From NCBI RefSeq assembly GCF_026210795.1, contig NC_089452.1:1-64000 (forward strand): a stretch of 64,000 nt of DNA. The letters run 5' to 3'. The translations under genes were made by a program, and so were the position numbers. Source of the DNA: Rhizophagus irregularis. Taxonomy: Eukaryota > Glomeromycota > Glomeromycetes > Glomerales > Glomeraceae. The notes below the pieces were generated by a model, which was given only the letters and a program-made list of their open reading frames with translations, did no database searches and was not told where the DNA came from. Shown here piece by piece: positions 32,461 through 43,843 of this stretch (positions are counted from its first letter, which is position 1; every line of letters begins with the position of its first letter).

Positions 32461-34860
32461 AAGATTCAATCATTATGTTCGATTTGGGTATTATCATCAG
32501 TTTATGACTGCGATTCATGATTTTCAGCTGGAGTGTCTGGACCAGAAAAATCCGTATTGATGGGCATATTTTAAGTTTTGTATGTCCACTCCAGAGCATT
32601 TTTAGCGTATCATGAGGTGATATAATAACTTTTATCATCATAGTTTCCCCCCCTCGTTAATTGTACTGTCTGTAGAGAAAATATATAAGTATCCAAGACG
32701 TTTTGAAGAAAATTGATAAGCTGCAAAGTCGTAAAGTCATTAAAACAAATAAAATTAATTGATGTTTTTAATAAAATATGATAAAAAAAGATTATTATAC
32801 CTCATCAGAATGCCAACTCAAATCATAAACGATAATTTTTCTTTTACCATCTAGTTGTTCTTTATCTGTTTCTGAGTCTTTAGGTGAATGGTAGCAAGTA
32901 TCTTTCAGAATGTTTAGGACCTCTGTCTTATCATAATCTTTTACTCGATCATCATTACGTTTGAAAAGTGAAATAGCACCCTTAACTCTACGTGATTTTT
33001 TCTGAAATATAACAAATGTTTAGTATCAATTTTGAAATGACAGTAAAAAGACAGATTCTACCTTACTCAATCTATTATTTTTATGCAGCTTTCTGTTATC
33101 TTTATCAATTACACCTCGCTCAATATATAAAAGTTGTGCTTTGCGATACTTGAATAAAGCAGCTAACCAATCATTTATTTGCTTATACAAAGGACTAAAT
33201 CAAGGCTTCATAGAAGCAATCAATCGTGGTATTAATTGTTGTAAAATATCCGTGTTCATCTCATTTGTAAATTTTTCATCATATCTTAACGTTAATTCAG
33301 AAGGTATCATTTTTAATATTACCTTCATTTCAGTCTATAATTATTTATAAAAGATTCATAAGAAGGATATTTAAATTATATAAAATGCAAAATCTGTTGA
33401 TCTATAATGAACTCTAGCATTTTTTTCGTTAGTTTCAAACTCATCATTTGATTGATCAATTTAACGTCTCATGACTTTTCTTTTTTTGCCAGGTCTATTA
33501 TCGTTATCATTACTTTCACTTTCTGATGATTTGACATCAGCATCATCTTGGCTTGATATTTGTGATTTAAGATTATTAATCTCAGCTCGAAGAACTTTAT
33601 TTTCGTGATTGATATACTTATTATGTGAATGTAATTTGATATAATCTTGGCAAAGTTCATTTAGTTTGCCTTTAATTTCTTTTAACTTTTTATAGACTTC
33701 GCACATTCTGCCTTATAAATAAGCATGCTCATCACAGAGCCAACTATATTCTAAATAACATAAAATATTTGATAAAAATTTGTTAAGTACATTAAAATGT
33801 ATCACAGTTTATTACCTCTCTTCAACTTTTCATAATTACTATTATTGTATCTATACGTCAATGATTCTGATGGTTCAATAAGACTTGAAGAAAAATCATA
33901 TGGTAAAAACTCTCGTGATAAGAAATCTCTGTGTGGCATTCGAGATAAAGACAATTCTCGTGATTTAATAGTTCTTGTATATTCAAAAGAACTTTTCAGA
34001 AAATGCATATTAGTCATTTCTTTATCAGTATGAGATTCTTCTAAATCTTGACTTGTCTTTGACTTTTGACAAGATTCTATTAGAACTTGACTTATATCAA
34101 GAACAAATGGATCTCGATAATTTTTTTGGTAAACTTGGCCGGTAGCAGAAGTAATTGAAGCTTGTTCATAATCCACTTTGACGATTTCTTCATCAGGTAT
34201 TTTATTTTTTGCTGCAGATTTTTCATATTGATTCGTTTCTGTATTATATATTAATAAAATTTTTTGATATAGTAAATATAAATGATACACCTTTGAATAA
34301 CGAAACAGAATAATGTAAAACAATCAATATATTAACTTTTTTTAAAGTAGAAGTTTGTTCAGTATTAGGAGTAGTTGAAGTTTGTCTACGATCTATTTCA
34401 ACGATTTCTTTATCAGGTATTTTATTTTTTGCTGCAGATTTTTTGTATTGATTCATTTCTGTATTAATAAATTTTTTTGGTATAGTAAGTATAAATGATA
34501 CACCATTAAATAACAGAACAGAATAATGCAAAACAATCAATATATTAACTTTTTGGGAGGGCCGGTATTAGGAGTAATTAAAGTTTGTCTGGTATTAAGA
34601 ATAGTTGAAGTTTGTCCAGTATGAGTAGTTGAAGTTCAGTCCCAGTTCACTTTCTTAGATACTTTGTGAAGTTTTCTTTTATTTTTTCTTGTTTTGGCTC
34701 ATTTTTATATATCAATAAATTTTCTTACAGTTAAAATAGGAAATTGCAAATCAAAAGTAATTATATATCATATGGTCGAAAGTTACAAATTACCAGTTAT
34801 TATGAAAATGCAATAAAATTATCTTAAATTTCAATGAGATGAGAAGAAAAGAGAAAGTGA
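32461..34860 (-). pseudogene. Decayed multi-exon gene between two inverted MITEs
   Basis: Minus-strand exon-like blocks. Two near-identical repeats around NQYKKSAAKNKIPDKEIVE (about 34480-34330 and 34250-34110); a polar block with SFEYTRTIKSRELSLSR and LIEPSESLTYRYNNS (to 33802); a coiled-coil block KINHENKVLRAEINNLKSQI followed by SESESNDNDNRPGKKRKV (33706-33461); MNTDILQQLIPRLIASMKP, TGA, FSPLYKQINDWLAALFKY (about 33320-33063); GT-AG intron; KKSRRVKGAISLFKRNDDRV ... KRKIIVYDLSWHSDE (33003-32806); and a last exon with PINTDFSGPDTPAENHESQS. I recall the RVKGAISLFKRNDDRV style as a large repeated family in Rhizophagus. Stops and the internal exon duplication suggest a pseudogene. Confidence 0.45.
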
Positions 34861-35035
34861 ACGTACGAGTTAATGATTAGACGAGTTTTTATAGAATTTA
34901 TAAGTTTATTATTAAGCTTTTGACAAACTTTCACAGCTGATTTAATAAACAAAAGTTTATTTATCGTGTCTTCTAAACCGAAATGATCATTGATTTTAAT
35001 TTTTTCAATAAAAATGATTTACCAAGTACAATATA

Positions 35036-36183
35036 CAGTCAACTCTCTTTATAGTGGGACAGTCCATATTTGGTGATTATGAGCAAACAGTCTTATGACT
35101 TTATCTTTTATTATAATTTTTAGAACGAAAAGTACAAAACTCAAATTGAACAATATTACAAATAGAATATAGAAAAATAAACATAAAAAATAAAAAAAAC
35201 TAGCTTCACGATTCATACAAGTAAAGAAATCTAAATAAAATAAAATTAAGTAAAGAAAAACTAAACTATTACAGAAACGCATACCCCAACTTTACCCGAA
35301 AGCCAGTGTGAGTCATATTTGGTGATTATAAAGAGATGTGACTATATAAAAAATTTCTTATATTAGTATATCATAATTCTGGCCAAAAATTAACATAATT
35401 TTAGCTAAAATTATACTCAAAACTTTATTGTATCGTAACTCTGCCAATATTAATCGTAGAGAGATGATCTTACCGCCATTCGATTCGTCTTGATGAGACG
35501 GTTCTAATGGTATAAAATACACCGAAATCCAATCACTAAATTAATTTCCGAAATTAAAAAAAATATTAATGGTTTTTGTGTAATAACTCTGCTAATATTG
35601 ATCCTAGAGAGACGATCTTACCGCCATTCGATTCGTCTTGATGAGACGGTTCTAATGGTATATAATACATCGAAATCCAATCACTAGATCAATTTCCAAA
35701 ATTAAAAAATATTAAATGGTTTTTAAGTAGTAACTCCGTCAATATTGATCACAGAGAGATGCGCTTACCACCATTCGATTCGTCTTGATGAGGCGATTCC
35801 AACGAGCTATTAATCGTCTTTTTTTCAATCACTAGGTACTGAGAAATTTAGCAAAATGTTAAATGGTGCAGTAAACGTAAATCAAGAAATATAATAATGC
35901 CGATGCTTAACATTTTGTTGAATAACTCATCAGCCAGTGATCACAAAAGGATAAAACTACCACCATTCGATTCATCTCAGTGAGACGATTCTAACAAGCT
36001 ATGATACATCTTTGTACGATTATTAGATGCCAAGTTATTTAATATATTCTTTATATAACTGTGATTATAAACGGTTCTTTTTAATATAAGATTTTTGAGG
36101 ATAGGTGTGATAGTGACTATAGATAGATTGTGACTATATAGGATAGTTTTTAATAATAAAGTGTTTTGAACATTCAACTGGTG
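35036..36183. mobile_element. pogo-type MITE, copy 2, inverted and truncated
   Basis: Same family as copy 1 but inverted. It starts CAGTCAACTCTCTTTATAGT with TA before it (35034-35035) and matches copy 1 to about 36183, then ends abruptly at CAACTGGTG, where the LINE begins, missing the last ~58 bp. Four CGTCTC-hairpin modules at 35471, 35618, 35768 and 35958. It also carries a 232-bp insert (35084-35315). Confidence 0.85.
35084..35315. mobile_element. 232-bp insert flanked by a 16-bp duplication
   Basis: The sequence CATATTTGGTGATTAT, present once in MITE copy 1, occurs on both sides of this insert (35068-35083 and 35316-35331). A 16-bp perfect duplication is typical of target-primed (LINE-machinery) insertion. 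The insert is AT-rich and non-coding; read on the minus strand it starts ACTCACACTGGCTTTCGGG. Possibly a SINE or a truncated LINE tail. Confidence 0.65.
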
Positions 36184-36277
36184 GACCGCCGATCCATTGA
36201 CCAAAATTTTCAGAAAGAAAATTTATATATCTTCGTACTAACAACTCTTATATTTTACCCAACTTATACCTTCTAAC

Positions 36278-38412
36278 ATGTCTAGAAACCTTGCTAGAAG
36301 AGGTGGCGGCAGTTATAATCCTAATAGTAATAAGGCTGCTTGTCAAGAAAAGAAAAATAATAAAAAACAACTCTCCGATAACTCTGGTTCCGATAGTGAT
36401 AACACTTCTCAAAAACGTTCCTGTATTATTACAAAAGACTCCATGGATGAAAATTATGAAGATTTCGTTGCTGACGTGCCAGCTGACGGTGGTTTAGTTG
36501 GTTCAACTTTGACCGCTATTCCTCAACAAAATAATTCCCGCAGCACCTCTCAAGAAAATACCCAAGCTTCTACCCCAAAAAATTCTACTGCGCCCACTGC
36601 GCCTGGTCAAGACGCGTCTTCTGGAGCTAACACGTCTATTCATGCACCTCAAAACAAAGAAAATAACTCATCCCCTAACGCGTCCCCTAATATGGATGAA
36701 AATGATGGTACATCGCCTGATCAAGCTGTCGATCCCTCCCCCACCATTACCATAAATCGTCAAGATTTCCTGGCTGCGGCTGCGCCCAACTCCGCTCCCC
36801 AAACTCTTGAGAAACTTAAAACTAATAAGGCAATCATTGAGGCCGTTAACAATTTATTTTTAGAAACATATGAATCGTATACCGGTCGGGCTCGTATGAC
36901 TGGTTCAGGGGACGCTAAACGTCTTATCATTCATTTTCACACTGCGGAGGCTCGTGACTTGTGTGTTGGTAGTACGCACTCTGAATTTCCGGACCTCTAA
37001 TTCCACTTGTACGACCCAAACAGCTCCGATCTGATGAAGATCTCCATGCCATTCAAGTCACCGATATACCGTTCTTCATCACCAAACCTCAACTTCAATC
37101 CTACTTTAAGAAATTTGGCAATTTGCTTTCCCTCCATCTCTATTTAAGAAAAGGTGCCAAAATGCAACAAGCCCGCATCGTCTATGATCATGCCGATGCT
37201 ATCTCCCGTTTTACAACCCAATGGGCAGTCTACTGTTTTTCCACTTGTTTGCGTGTAACTCCATGTCATTACTCGGTGGATCAAAAGGCTGCTCGCCGTG
37301 AATTCGTTGCGATTTTCTCCGGTCTACCTGCCAATACCAAAGATATCCATCTCGCTCCGTTGGTCAAAGAACATGGGGCTAAAGCTATTAACATCCCTCT
37401 TTCCCTTAATTCATATAAACCCAAACCCTGGGCTTATGTTACTTTCAATTCACAAGCAACTATGGATGCCGCTATAGAGCAAACTATCGGTTTTCAAGGT
37501 CGTACTCTTCGATGGGGTACACCTAATGATTCAAAGGCCCTCTGCCACAGATGTGGTAAACTCGGTTGTGCTCCTACCTCCTGCCCACTCAATCAACGTC
37601 GCGGTCGCTCACGTACACGTGACCCTGTTGCTGCTCTTAAAGAACGTTTCAATGTTGGCCAAAGATCTACTCAACAAAGATCTCCGCGTAATAATTCTCG
37701 TTCTCGCTCTCGTTTTAAATTCTGGGATCGTTCTGCCTCTGCTCAACGTTCTAATCCCAATTCTAATAGCTCTAATAATAATAATCATAATAAACACATC
37801 AACTCCTCCTCCTCTAGTTCCGCAGGCTCCTCCTCATCCACTCCTGGTCGTACGTCTTCTAATAATCGGAAAGGCAAAGATCGATCTGTTTTCTTTTCAT
37901 CCAATGCCCGCGCTCCACTCCCAGATCCAAATACTTTCAATGCCCTTGAGGCTGCCCTCAAGATTCTTACTGTATTGCAAACTCTTCAACAAGACGTTGC
38001 TTGTGTGGAATCCCGCATTTCAACCCTTGAACTCAATAACCAACGGCTTTCTGCTATAGAAGCCCATTTAGGCATTAATCCTCCCTCCGCGCCAGTTGTC
38101 AACTCTGAACCTGATCGAATAGAAGAAGACCCTCCTGAAACTACTGGCACCTTAATCCAACATCCTAATGCTCCCTCATCCTCCAGTCTAACGAAATCCT
38201 TTTCCCACATATCTCCACCCAACAAAGTTTCGTACTCTGTTCCTGCATCCAACTCTAACCCTTCCCCGCAAGAAGAATTGAACTCAGTTATCAAAGATCA
38301 GAAAGCGATTAAAGATACTTTACAATCGCTCACAGGATCCATTCAAGGCTTCATTGCTTCTCTTGGTGGTGCTCCCTCCGATCGAGCTGATGGTTCAGCT
38401 CCATCTCAATAA
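36278..38412 (+). pseudogene. LINE ORF1: RRM-like domains, zinc knuckle, RS-rich region
   Basis: Starts MSRNLARRGGGSYN, followed by a Ser/Asn/Pro-rich disordered region and a helical segment (KLKTNKAIIEAVNNLFLETY). A frameshift near 37000 leads to VRPKQLRSDEDLHAIQ and two RRM-like folds: DIPFFITKPQLQSYFKKFGN, then FVAIFSGLPANTKDI with PWAYVTFNSQATMDAAI. Then a knuckle CHRCGKLGCAPTSC (C-x2-C-x4-C-x4-C, with Cys where His is usual), an Arg/Ser-rich and poly-Ser/Asn linker, and a coiled-coil-like end (LQTLQQDVACVESRISTLE). It binds LINE RNA by analogy with ORF1 proteins. Only the single break near 37000 prevents translation. Confidence 0.8.
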
Positions 38413-38459
38413 CTGATTTTTAAACCCCTTTTCCTGTTTTTTATAATCACTGTGTTCTA

Positions 38460-39659
38460 ATGTCAAACAATTTTAATAATGATATATTTGTTCGTAATTC
38501 GCCCAACCCCGTAGATATTTATAATTTTTCTGAACATGAATCTTTATTTACCACTCTAATTTCTTCCCCTATCCCCAGTTCTTTTAATATTTCATCCTTT
38601 AATGTTAATGGTCTTTGTCATAATAGCCAAGTTAAAATTGAACAAATTTCAAACTTTTTCAATCTTAAACATATTTCATTTGGTGGTATCGTTGATACCC
38701 ATTTATCCCCTAAACAAATTCACTTCTTATCTAAACGCCTTCCTAATTATACTGTCGTTTCATCTGATTTGGATAACACCAAACCAGTTAAATCTACTGG
38801 TGGCGTTTCCCTTTTTATTGAAAAATCTCTTGCTTCTCATGTACAAGATTTTGTTTCACATTCCTCGTGTATTTTATCTGTTGACCTTTATTTTAAAGGC
38901 AACGTTAAATTGCGCATTTTTGTTATATATATCCCCCTATTTCTGATTCTATATTACGATCGGAAACTATTGATCTCCTTTTACAATTATTGGTGCAAAC
39001 TAAACAACAAAATTTTTATCACGCAATTTGTGGTGATTTTAATATGCACCTAGATACTTATTATCCTATTTACTTTAATCATCCTTCTACTGCCTCTCAA
39101 CGAGCTTATCGTTTACTTTACCATCTTTTATCCCATGGTTACGAAGAAACTCTTCCTGTTAACGCTTCTGATTCCTTAGGCACCTTTCACCATGATGACC
39201 AAGTTACTCGCATAGACTATGTTTGGTCTTGCCCAATGCTCAAAAGCTTTGCTCTTACTTCCTATATATTTGACGCCTAAGATACCTGCTCTTCTGACCA
39301 TAATCCTGTCATAATGTATTTTGATGATTCACTCTTAGTTGCGTCTATCAAGGTTGCTCGTGCTAAACAACTTCAACGTCGAACTCGCCACATTTTTAAA
39401 TTTGATTCAGTCACTACTCAACAATGGAAATTCTTTTCTTCTCATACTGACTCCTTATGTGACGTTCCTCCTTCAACTTTCTCAACATGGCACATCAATC
39501 AACAATGTGAATATTTACATTCTCGTATCGTGAAAGCTGCCAATGACTCCCTTCCATCTGTCACAGTTGGAAATCAACATACACCTATGATGCCCAAGGA
39601 TTTGGAAGCTTTAACTCAACATTATCGTTTCCTCAGCCGTCTTTTGCATTTGATACCAT
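38460..39659 (+). pseudogene. LINE ORF2, endonuclease part
   Basis: Starts 48 bp after ORF1. APE-type endonuclease signatures in order: ISSFNVNGL, IVDTHLS (Asp where Glu is usual in ETH), ICGDFNMHLD, RIDYVWSC and SDHNPV. A 1-bp shift lies in a C run near 38935 (IYIP then DSILRSETIDLL). A TAA at about 39278 breaks DA-x-DTCSSDHNPV, consistent with CAA to TAA. The frame runs to LLHLIP where element D1 begins. The endonuclease nicks target DNA for target-primed reverse transcription. Confidence 0.8.
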
Positions 39660-39662
39660 CAG

Positions 39663-40145
39663 GAAATTATATAGTGCGAAAAGTTGCGCAAGTTTACACA
39701 TCATAATATTTCGTAAGCTTCCAGACCCGCCGCAAGTTTGCGTAAGCGTAATATTTTGTAACTTTTTAAAATATTTCGAAATATTACGATATGCAAAGCT
39801 TCGTAATTTTACGATTTGTAATATTCCGTAATTTTGCGGTTCGCAATATTTCGTAATTTTACATAATATTTCGTAAGTTTTCAGACCCGCCGCAAGTTTG
39901 CGTAAGCGTAATATTTTGTAACTTTTTAAAATATTTCGAAATATTACTGTATGCAAGGCTTCGTAATTTTACGATTCGTAATATTCCGTAATTTTACTGC
40001 GTAATACTTCGCAACTTTTTAAAATATTTCGAAATTCTATGATGCGTAATGTTCCATAATTTGACGATTCGTAATATTCTGTGATTTTACACAACTTAAT
40101 ATTTCGTAATATTTCAAAATATTTCGATAAATAATACTTCATTTT
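39663..40145. repeat. D1 left subterminal repeats
   Basis: An imperfect repeat of about 185 bp appears twice (39705-39850 and 39850-40010: CAGACCCGCCGCAAGTTTGC, then CGTAATATTTTGTAAC, then AAATATTTCGAAATATTAC). It is built of TTTCGTAA, TTACGATT and ATTTCGAAAT words. Frames across it are by-products. Confidence 0.75.
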
Positions 40146-40239
40146 CTGTACTATAAGTTTATATAATGTATGTTTTATTAGATATAATCATAAAAAATTA
40201 CAAGTATTTATTAATATATACAGAATACATAAAAGTAAA

Positions 40240-40780
40240 AAAAAGAAAGAGTAGAGTAACAATATTATTAGACGTAAAAAGAAGAGAAACAGCTATAGTA
40301 ACGTTAGTATTAGATATAAAGATAAAAGAAATATTGTTATTATTGTTAGTATTAAGGTAAAAAGAGTTAAAGAAACAGTAAAAGGAGTAAAAGAAACATG
40401 GATATTATCGTTAGTATTAAAGTACAAGTAAAAAGAAATAAAGGAAACGTAGATAGTATTGTTAGTATTACGACATAAAGTAACAAAGAGGTAAAAAAAA
40501 ACGCGTTAATATTAAAATAATTAGTATTAATAAATAAATATTTCTATACCTGCAAAGTAATTGAACAAAAGAATAAAGAAATAAAGAGAAAGGAAAAAAT
40601 AAACATGTTGTTAGTATTGTTAGTATCGTTAGTATTAAAGTACAAGTAAAAAGGAATAAAGGAAACATGGATATTATTGTTAGTATTACGATACAAAATA
40701 ACAAAGAGGTAAAAAAAAATGAAAATAATTAGTATTAATAAACAAATATTTCTATACCTGCAAAGCAATAAATTATGAAA
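40240..40780. repeat. Dispersed tandem repeat inside D1, GTTAGTATTA type
   Basis: A block of about 165-200 bp (AGTATTAAAGTACAAGTAAA ... GTTAGTATTACGA ... AACAAAGAGGTAAAAAAA ... ATTTCTATACCTGCAAAG) occurs twice (about 40410-40560 and 40628-40770), with partial copies upstream. No coding function. Confidence 0.7.
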
Positions 40781-41303
40781 TATATGTAAATATATTGTAT
40801 ATAATTAAAGAAATATAAATAGAAAGAAGAGACAAAAAAATTAAAAATATTGAACAAAAGAATAAAGAAATAAGAAACAAAAATAAATAAGACAAAAACG
40901 CGTGCATGATTAAATGATTAAATGATTAAATCACATGCAAGGATCAGCCTAATTTTGATTGGCCAGAAAATACGATATCGTAAAATTACGGAAATCCGCA
41001 TTTTAAAAAATCACAGAAATTGTATATGCACAATTACTAAATATTATCCCCTCGTGATAAATTAAAAATTATCAACACAAATTCAACACAAATTTAACAA
41101 ATTTAACGAAATTTGGCCAAAATTAACAAATTTTTACCAGAATTATCAACACAAATTGAACACAAATTGAACACAAATTTCAGCCACGATTTATTTATGT
41201 CACACCCGTGTTGTTAAGAATTAATAACCATTTTATTTATTAAAACTATATTAATTATGGTAAAAAAAATGCTATTACGTGTGATATATATAAAAAATAA
41301 TAT

Positions 41304-42736
41304 TTATTTTTTATGCAACCCATAATTCTCTAATAAACTATTTACATACCGACCTTCCTCCTCCGTGTTATAAGAGTCAATAGAAAGTATATCATCGTCA
41401 GCTATGCCATCATTGGCCGCACCATCGTTGGCCGCACCATCGTTGGCCGCACCATCGTTGGCCGCATCATCGTTAGCCGCACCATCGTTAGGCCTACCAT
41501 CGTTAGTCACACCATTATCAGCCGCACCTGCTCTATCGTCAGCTGCTCTATCACCACCATCGTCTACATCATTACCATCATGAGAATCATCGTCCGAATG
41601 TGTAAATTTATCCCTATTTTCCAACTTTTGCTAAAAATCAATAAATAAATAAATAAACTGTAATTCAAATAATTCACATTTTGCAAATTGTAAATTAAAA
41701 ACTTACTAAGTTGTTGATTATCTTCGACTTCATTATACTTTCGCTCATTTGAATGTTTTGATTATTAGGATTTAAGTACGTTTCACATATGCTAATCGCA
41801 TACGCTATTTGTGTTTTTGAGGGATTTTTATTTTCTTTTCGCAACTTATCAATTATCAGCGACATATATGTCGTAGGTTGCCCATCTTTAACCTTTTTAA
41901 ATAGGTTGTTGTAACATCTTTTCACCTCCGCCTTACTCTTCCATTCCTGAATCTTTGACGGACTAGCCTGAGTGTTAATAGACGGTAATTTATGCCCAGT
42001 CGCTTCGAAAACAGAATACATAACGTCTTTAACTCTAGACGTGAACGTCCCTCGTATGCTTCTATGTTGTTGTACTAACTATTAAAAAAAAATGTTAGTA
42101 TGAAATTTAATAAAATTCATAATTGCTTTAACTTACAGTCGGGGCAATTTTTTTTTCGAAAAAAATAATCCATTGATTTTTTTTGAACTGGCGCATAAAT
42201 TCCGGATTTTCGTCTTTTAAATATTTTTCGGTAGCGAGTTTGTACTCGTCTTGCGAAGGATAAACAAAATTTTCAAATAAAATTTTCGACACCTTCTTAA
42301 CGAGCTCCTAATCAAACGAGGTTAGCATTTCAGGTTTACATTAAATAATATTCATCTTTATTACCTTTACATACTCCGGATCTATTGTATTATTATTATT
42401 TTTGTTATTATCGTTGAGCTTTTTTTCTATGCTCGAGAGACGGGTTTCGAGATTTTTTTGTCCGGTGATAAGAACTTCAAGCTTAGAAATTATCTGCGAA
42501 TTGGTTCTTAATAGTTTTTCTATTGTTTTTTTATTAACTTTAACAATAAAATATAATTTAACTATATATTATATAATTTCTTTTATAAAGAATATGATAC
42601 ATATTATGTCATATATACCATCAACACTATCATCGGATATTCTCACTCGCTTCTCAGCTTCGCTACCCTCAGTACTACGTTTTGAAAATCTTTCATTATC
42701 GTCAATTCTTCGTTTCTCGCCACGCTTTGTAGCCAT
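41304..42736 (-). CDS. D2 accessory protein, 386 aa, 5 exons, intact
   Basis: Exons 42736-42619, 42537-42365, 42307-42137, 42078-41707 and 41630-41304, with GT-AG introns and consistent phase (total 1161 nt, no internal stop). The N-terminus MATKRGEKRRIDDNERFSKR is basic and nuclear-like. Then a coiled coil (QIISKLEVLITGQKNLETRL, SSIEKKL), a Trp/Phe-rich helical middle (YLKDENPEFMRQFKKNQW) and a conserved-looking basic region (EWKSKAEVKRCYNNLFKKV). The acidic tail has five NDGAA/NDDAA pentapeptide repeats. Its position opposite the transposase suggests a DNA-binding or oligomerising partner. Family not recognised by name. Confidence 0.75.
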
Positions 42737-42764
42737 TATGATAATAAATTTGAAACGAAAATAT

Positions 42765-42840
42765 GAGAAAAAGGAGGAAATATATGAGAAAAAAGAGGAA
42801 ATATATGAGAAAAAAGAGGAAATATATGAGAAAAAGGTGA
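42765..42840. repeat. 21-bp tandem repeat
   Basis: Four copies of TATGAGAAAAAAGAGGAAA just upstream of the accessory gene start, in its probable promoter or 5' UTR. Confidence 0.75.
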
Positions 42841-43380
42841 ACTAGAAAATTCGAAAAGGATGAGGAAAAAGGGGGAAATACATGAATCAGAAATTCAGAA
42901 AAAGGAGGCAAGCTGTCATAAGGTAATTTCCGCCATTCTATACTAAAAAAGAAAAAAAACTTGCGAAATATTGCGAAAAATGGATGAACTAATGCGAAAT
43001 ATTACGAAAAATGAATGTACTAATGCAAAAATTTTGCATCGTGATATTACGAAAAAATATTGTAACACTTTCATAAGAGAACTTTAAAAAAAAACTCTCG
43101 TAAAAGCACATACATAGTACAATCGAAATATTAATCAAATCCAATTTATAAAAAAATAACATGTTACACATGTTGGGGCTTTTATGCATGGAAAAAAAAA
43201 GTTGCAGCCAGTGAACTCATTTGGCTGATCAGATTGATAGCGCTTATAACCTGATTATCGCATAAATTTGTGGCTGATCATCCGTCCATTATTGTAAAAG
43301 TGATTTGCCGTGTTAAGCCAATAAATTTGCGGCTGATTATCAGATGATTAGCCGGCCATCCGAATTCTTACAGCCCGTTA

Positions 43381-43595
43381 CAGCAAATTCAAAATATGCG
43401 AAACACTCAGCACTTTTGCTGTCAGATTCACTTGGCAGGTTGCCGGCAAATTGAAATAGTAAATAAAATAATAAACAATATTTATATGGTACATCATAGA
43501 CTTGTTACATTTATTTTTAGATTTGCCAACCCACGAACTCGGCAAGTTCCCGACAGCAAAATTGCTGAGTGTTTCGCATATTTTAAATTTTGCTA
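43381..43595. mobile_element. 215-bp fold-back MITE (TA) between the D2 genes
   Basis: Arms CAGCAAATTCAAAATATGCG and (reverse complement of the right) TAGCAAAATTTAAAATATGC pair along about 75 bp, including CGAAACACTCAGCA. TA borders both ends (43379-43380, 43596-43597). Outside it, a direct repeat of about 35 bp (TTAGCC...ATTCTTACAGCC...GTT) lies at 43349-43380 and 43629-43656. It occupies the shared promoter region of the two divergent genes. Confidence 0.75.
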
Positions 43596-43843
43596 TAATG
43601 CGTAAAATTGCGAATGATTCCGCGATATTAGCCACCAGATTCTTACAGCCAGTTCCATTCATTAATGCGTAAATTTGCGTAGTCGTGTCTATTCAAATAA
43701 CTCAATTAATTGTAATCCATTCAATTAATTCATTAAATTTTTACAATGAATTTGCAATATAATTTTATTAGCACACATAATCTCATATAAATTAAATAGT
43801 GAATTGATACTTTTCATCAAATTTGACGCGTTAATTTAGTAAC

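Noticed and set aside
38602-38946. Leu/Ile-rich frame overlapping LINE ORF2
   Set aside because: Antiphase of the endonuclease frame, which has the catalytic motifs.
39633-39956. 107-codon minus frame at the D1 left end
   Set aside because: Lies across the subterminal repeat array and the LINE junction; repeated peptides only.
42402-42911. Plus frame ending in repeated EKKEEIY and minus Phe-rich frame
   Set aside because: The plus frame is antisense to exons 1-2 of the intact accessory gene plus a 21-bp tandem repeat; no independent support.
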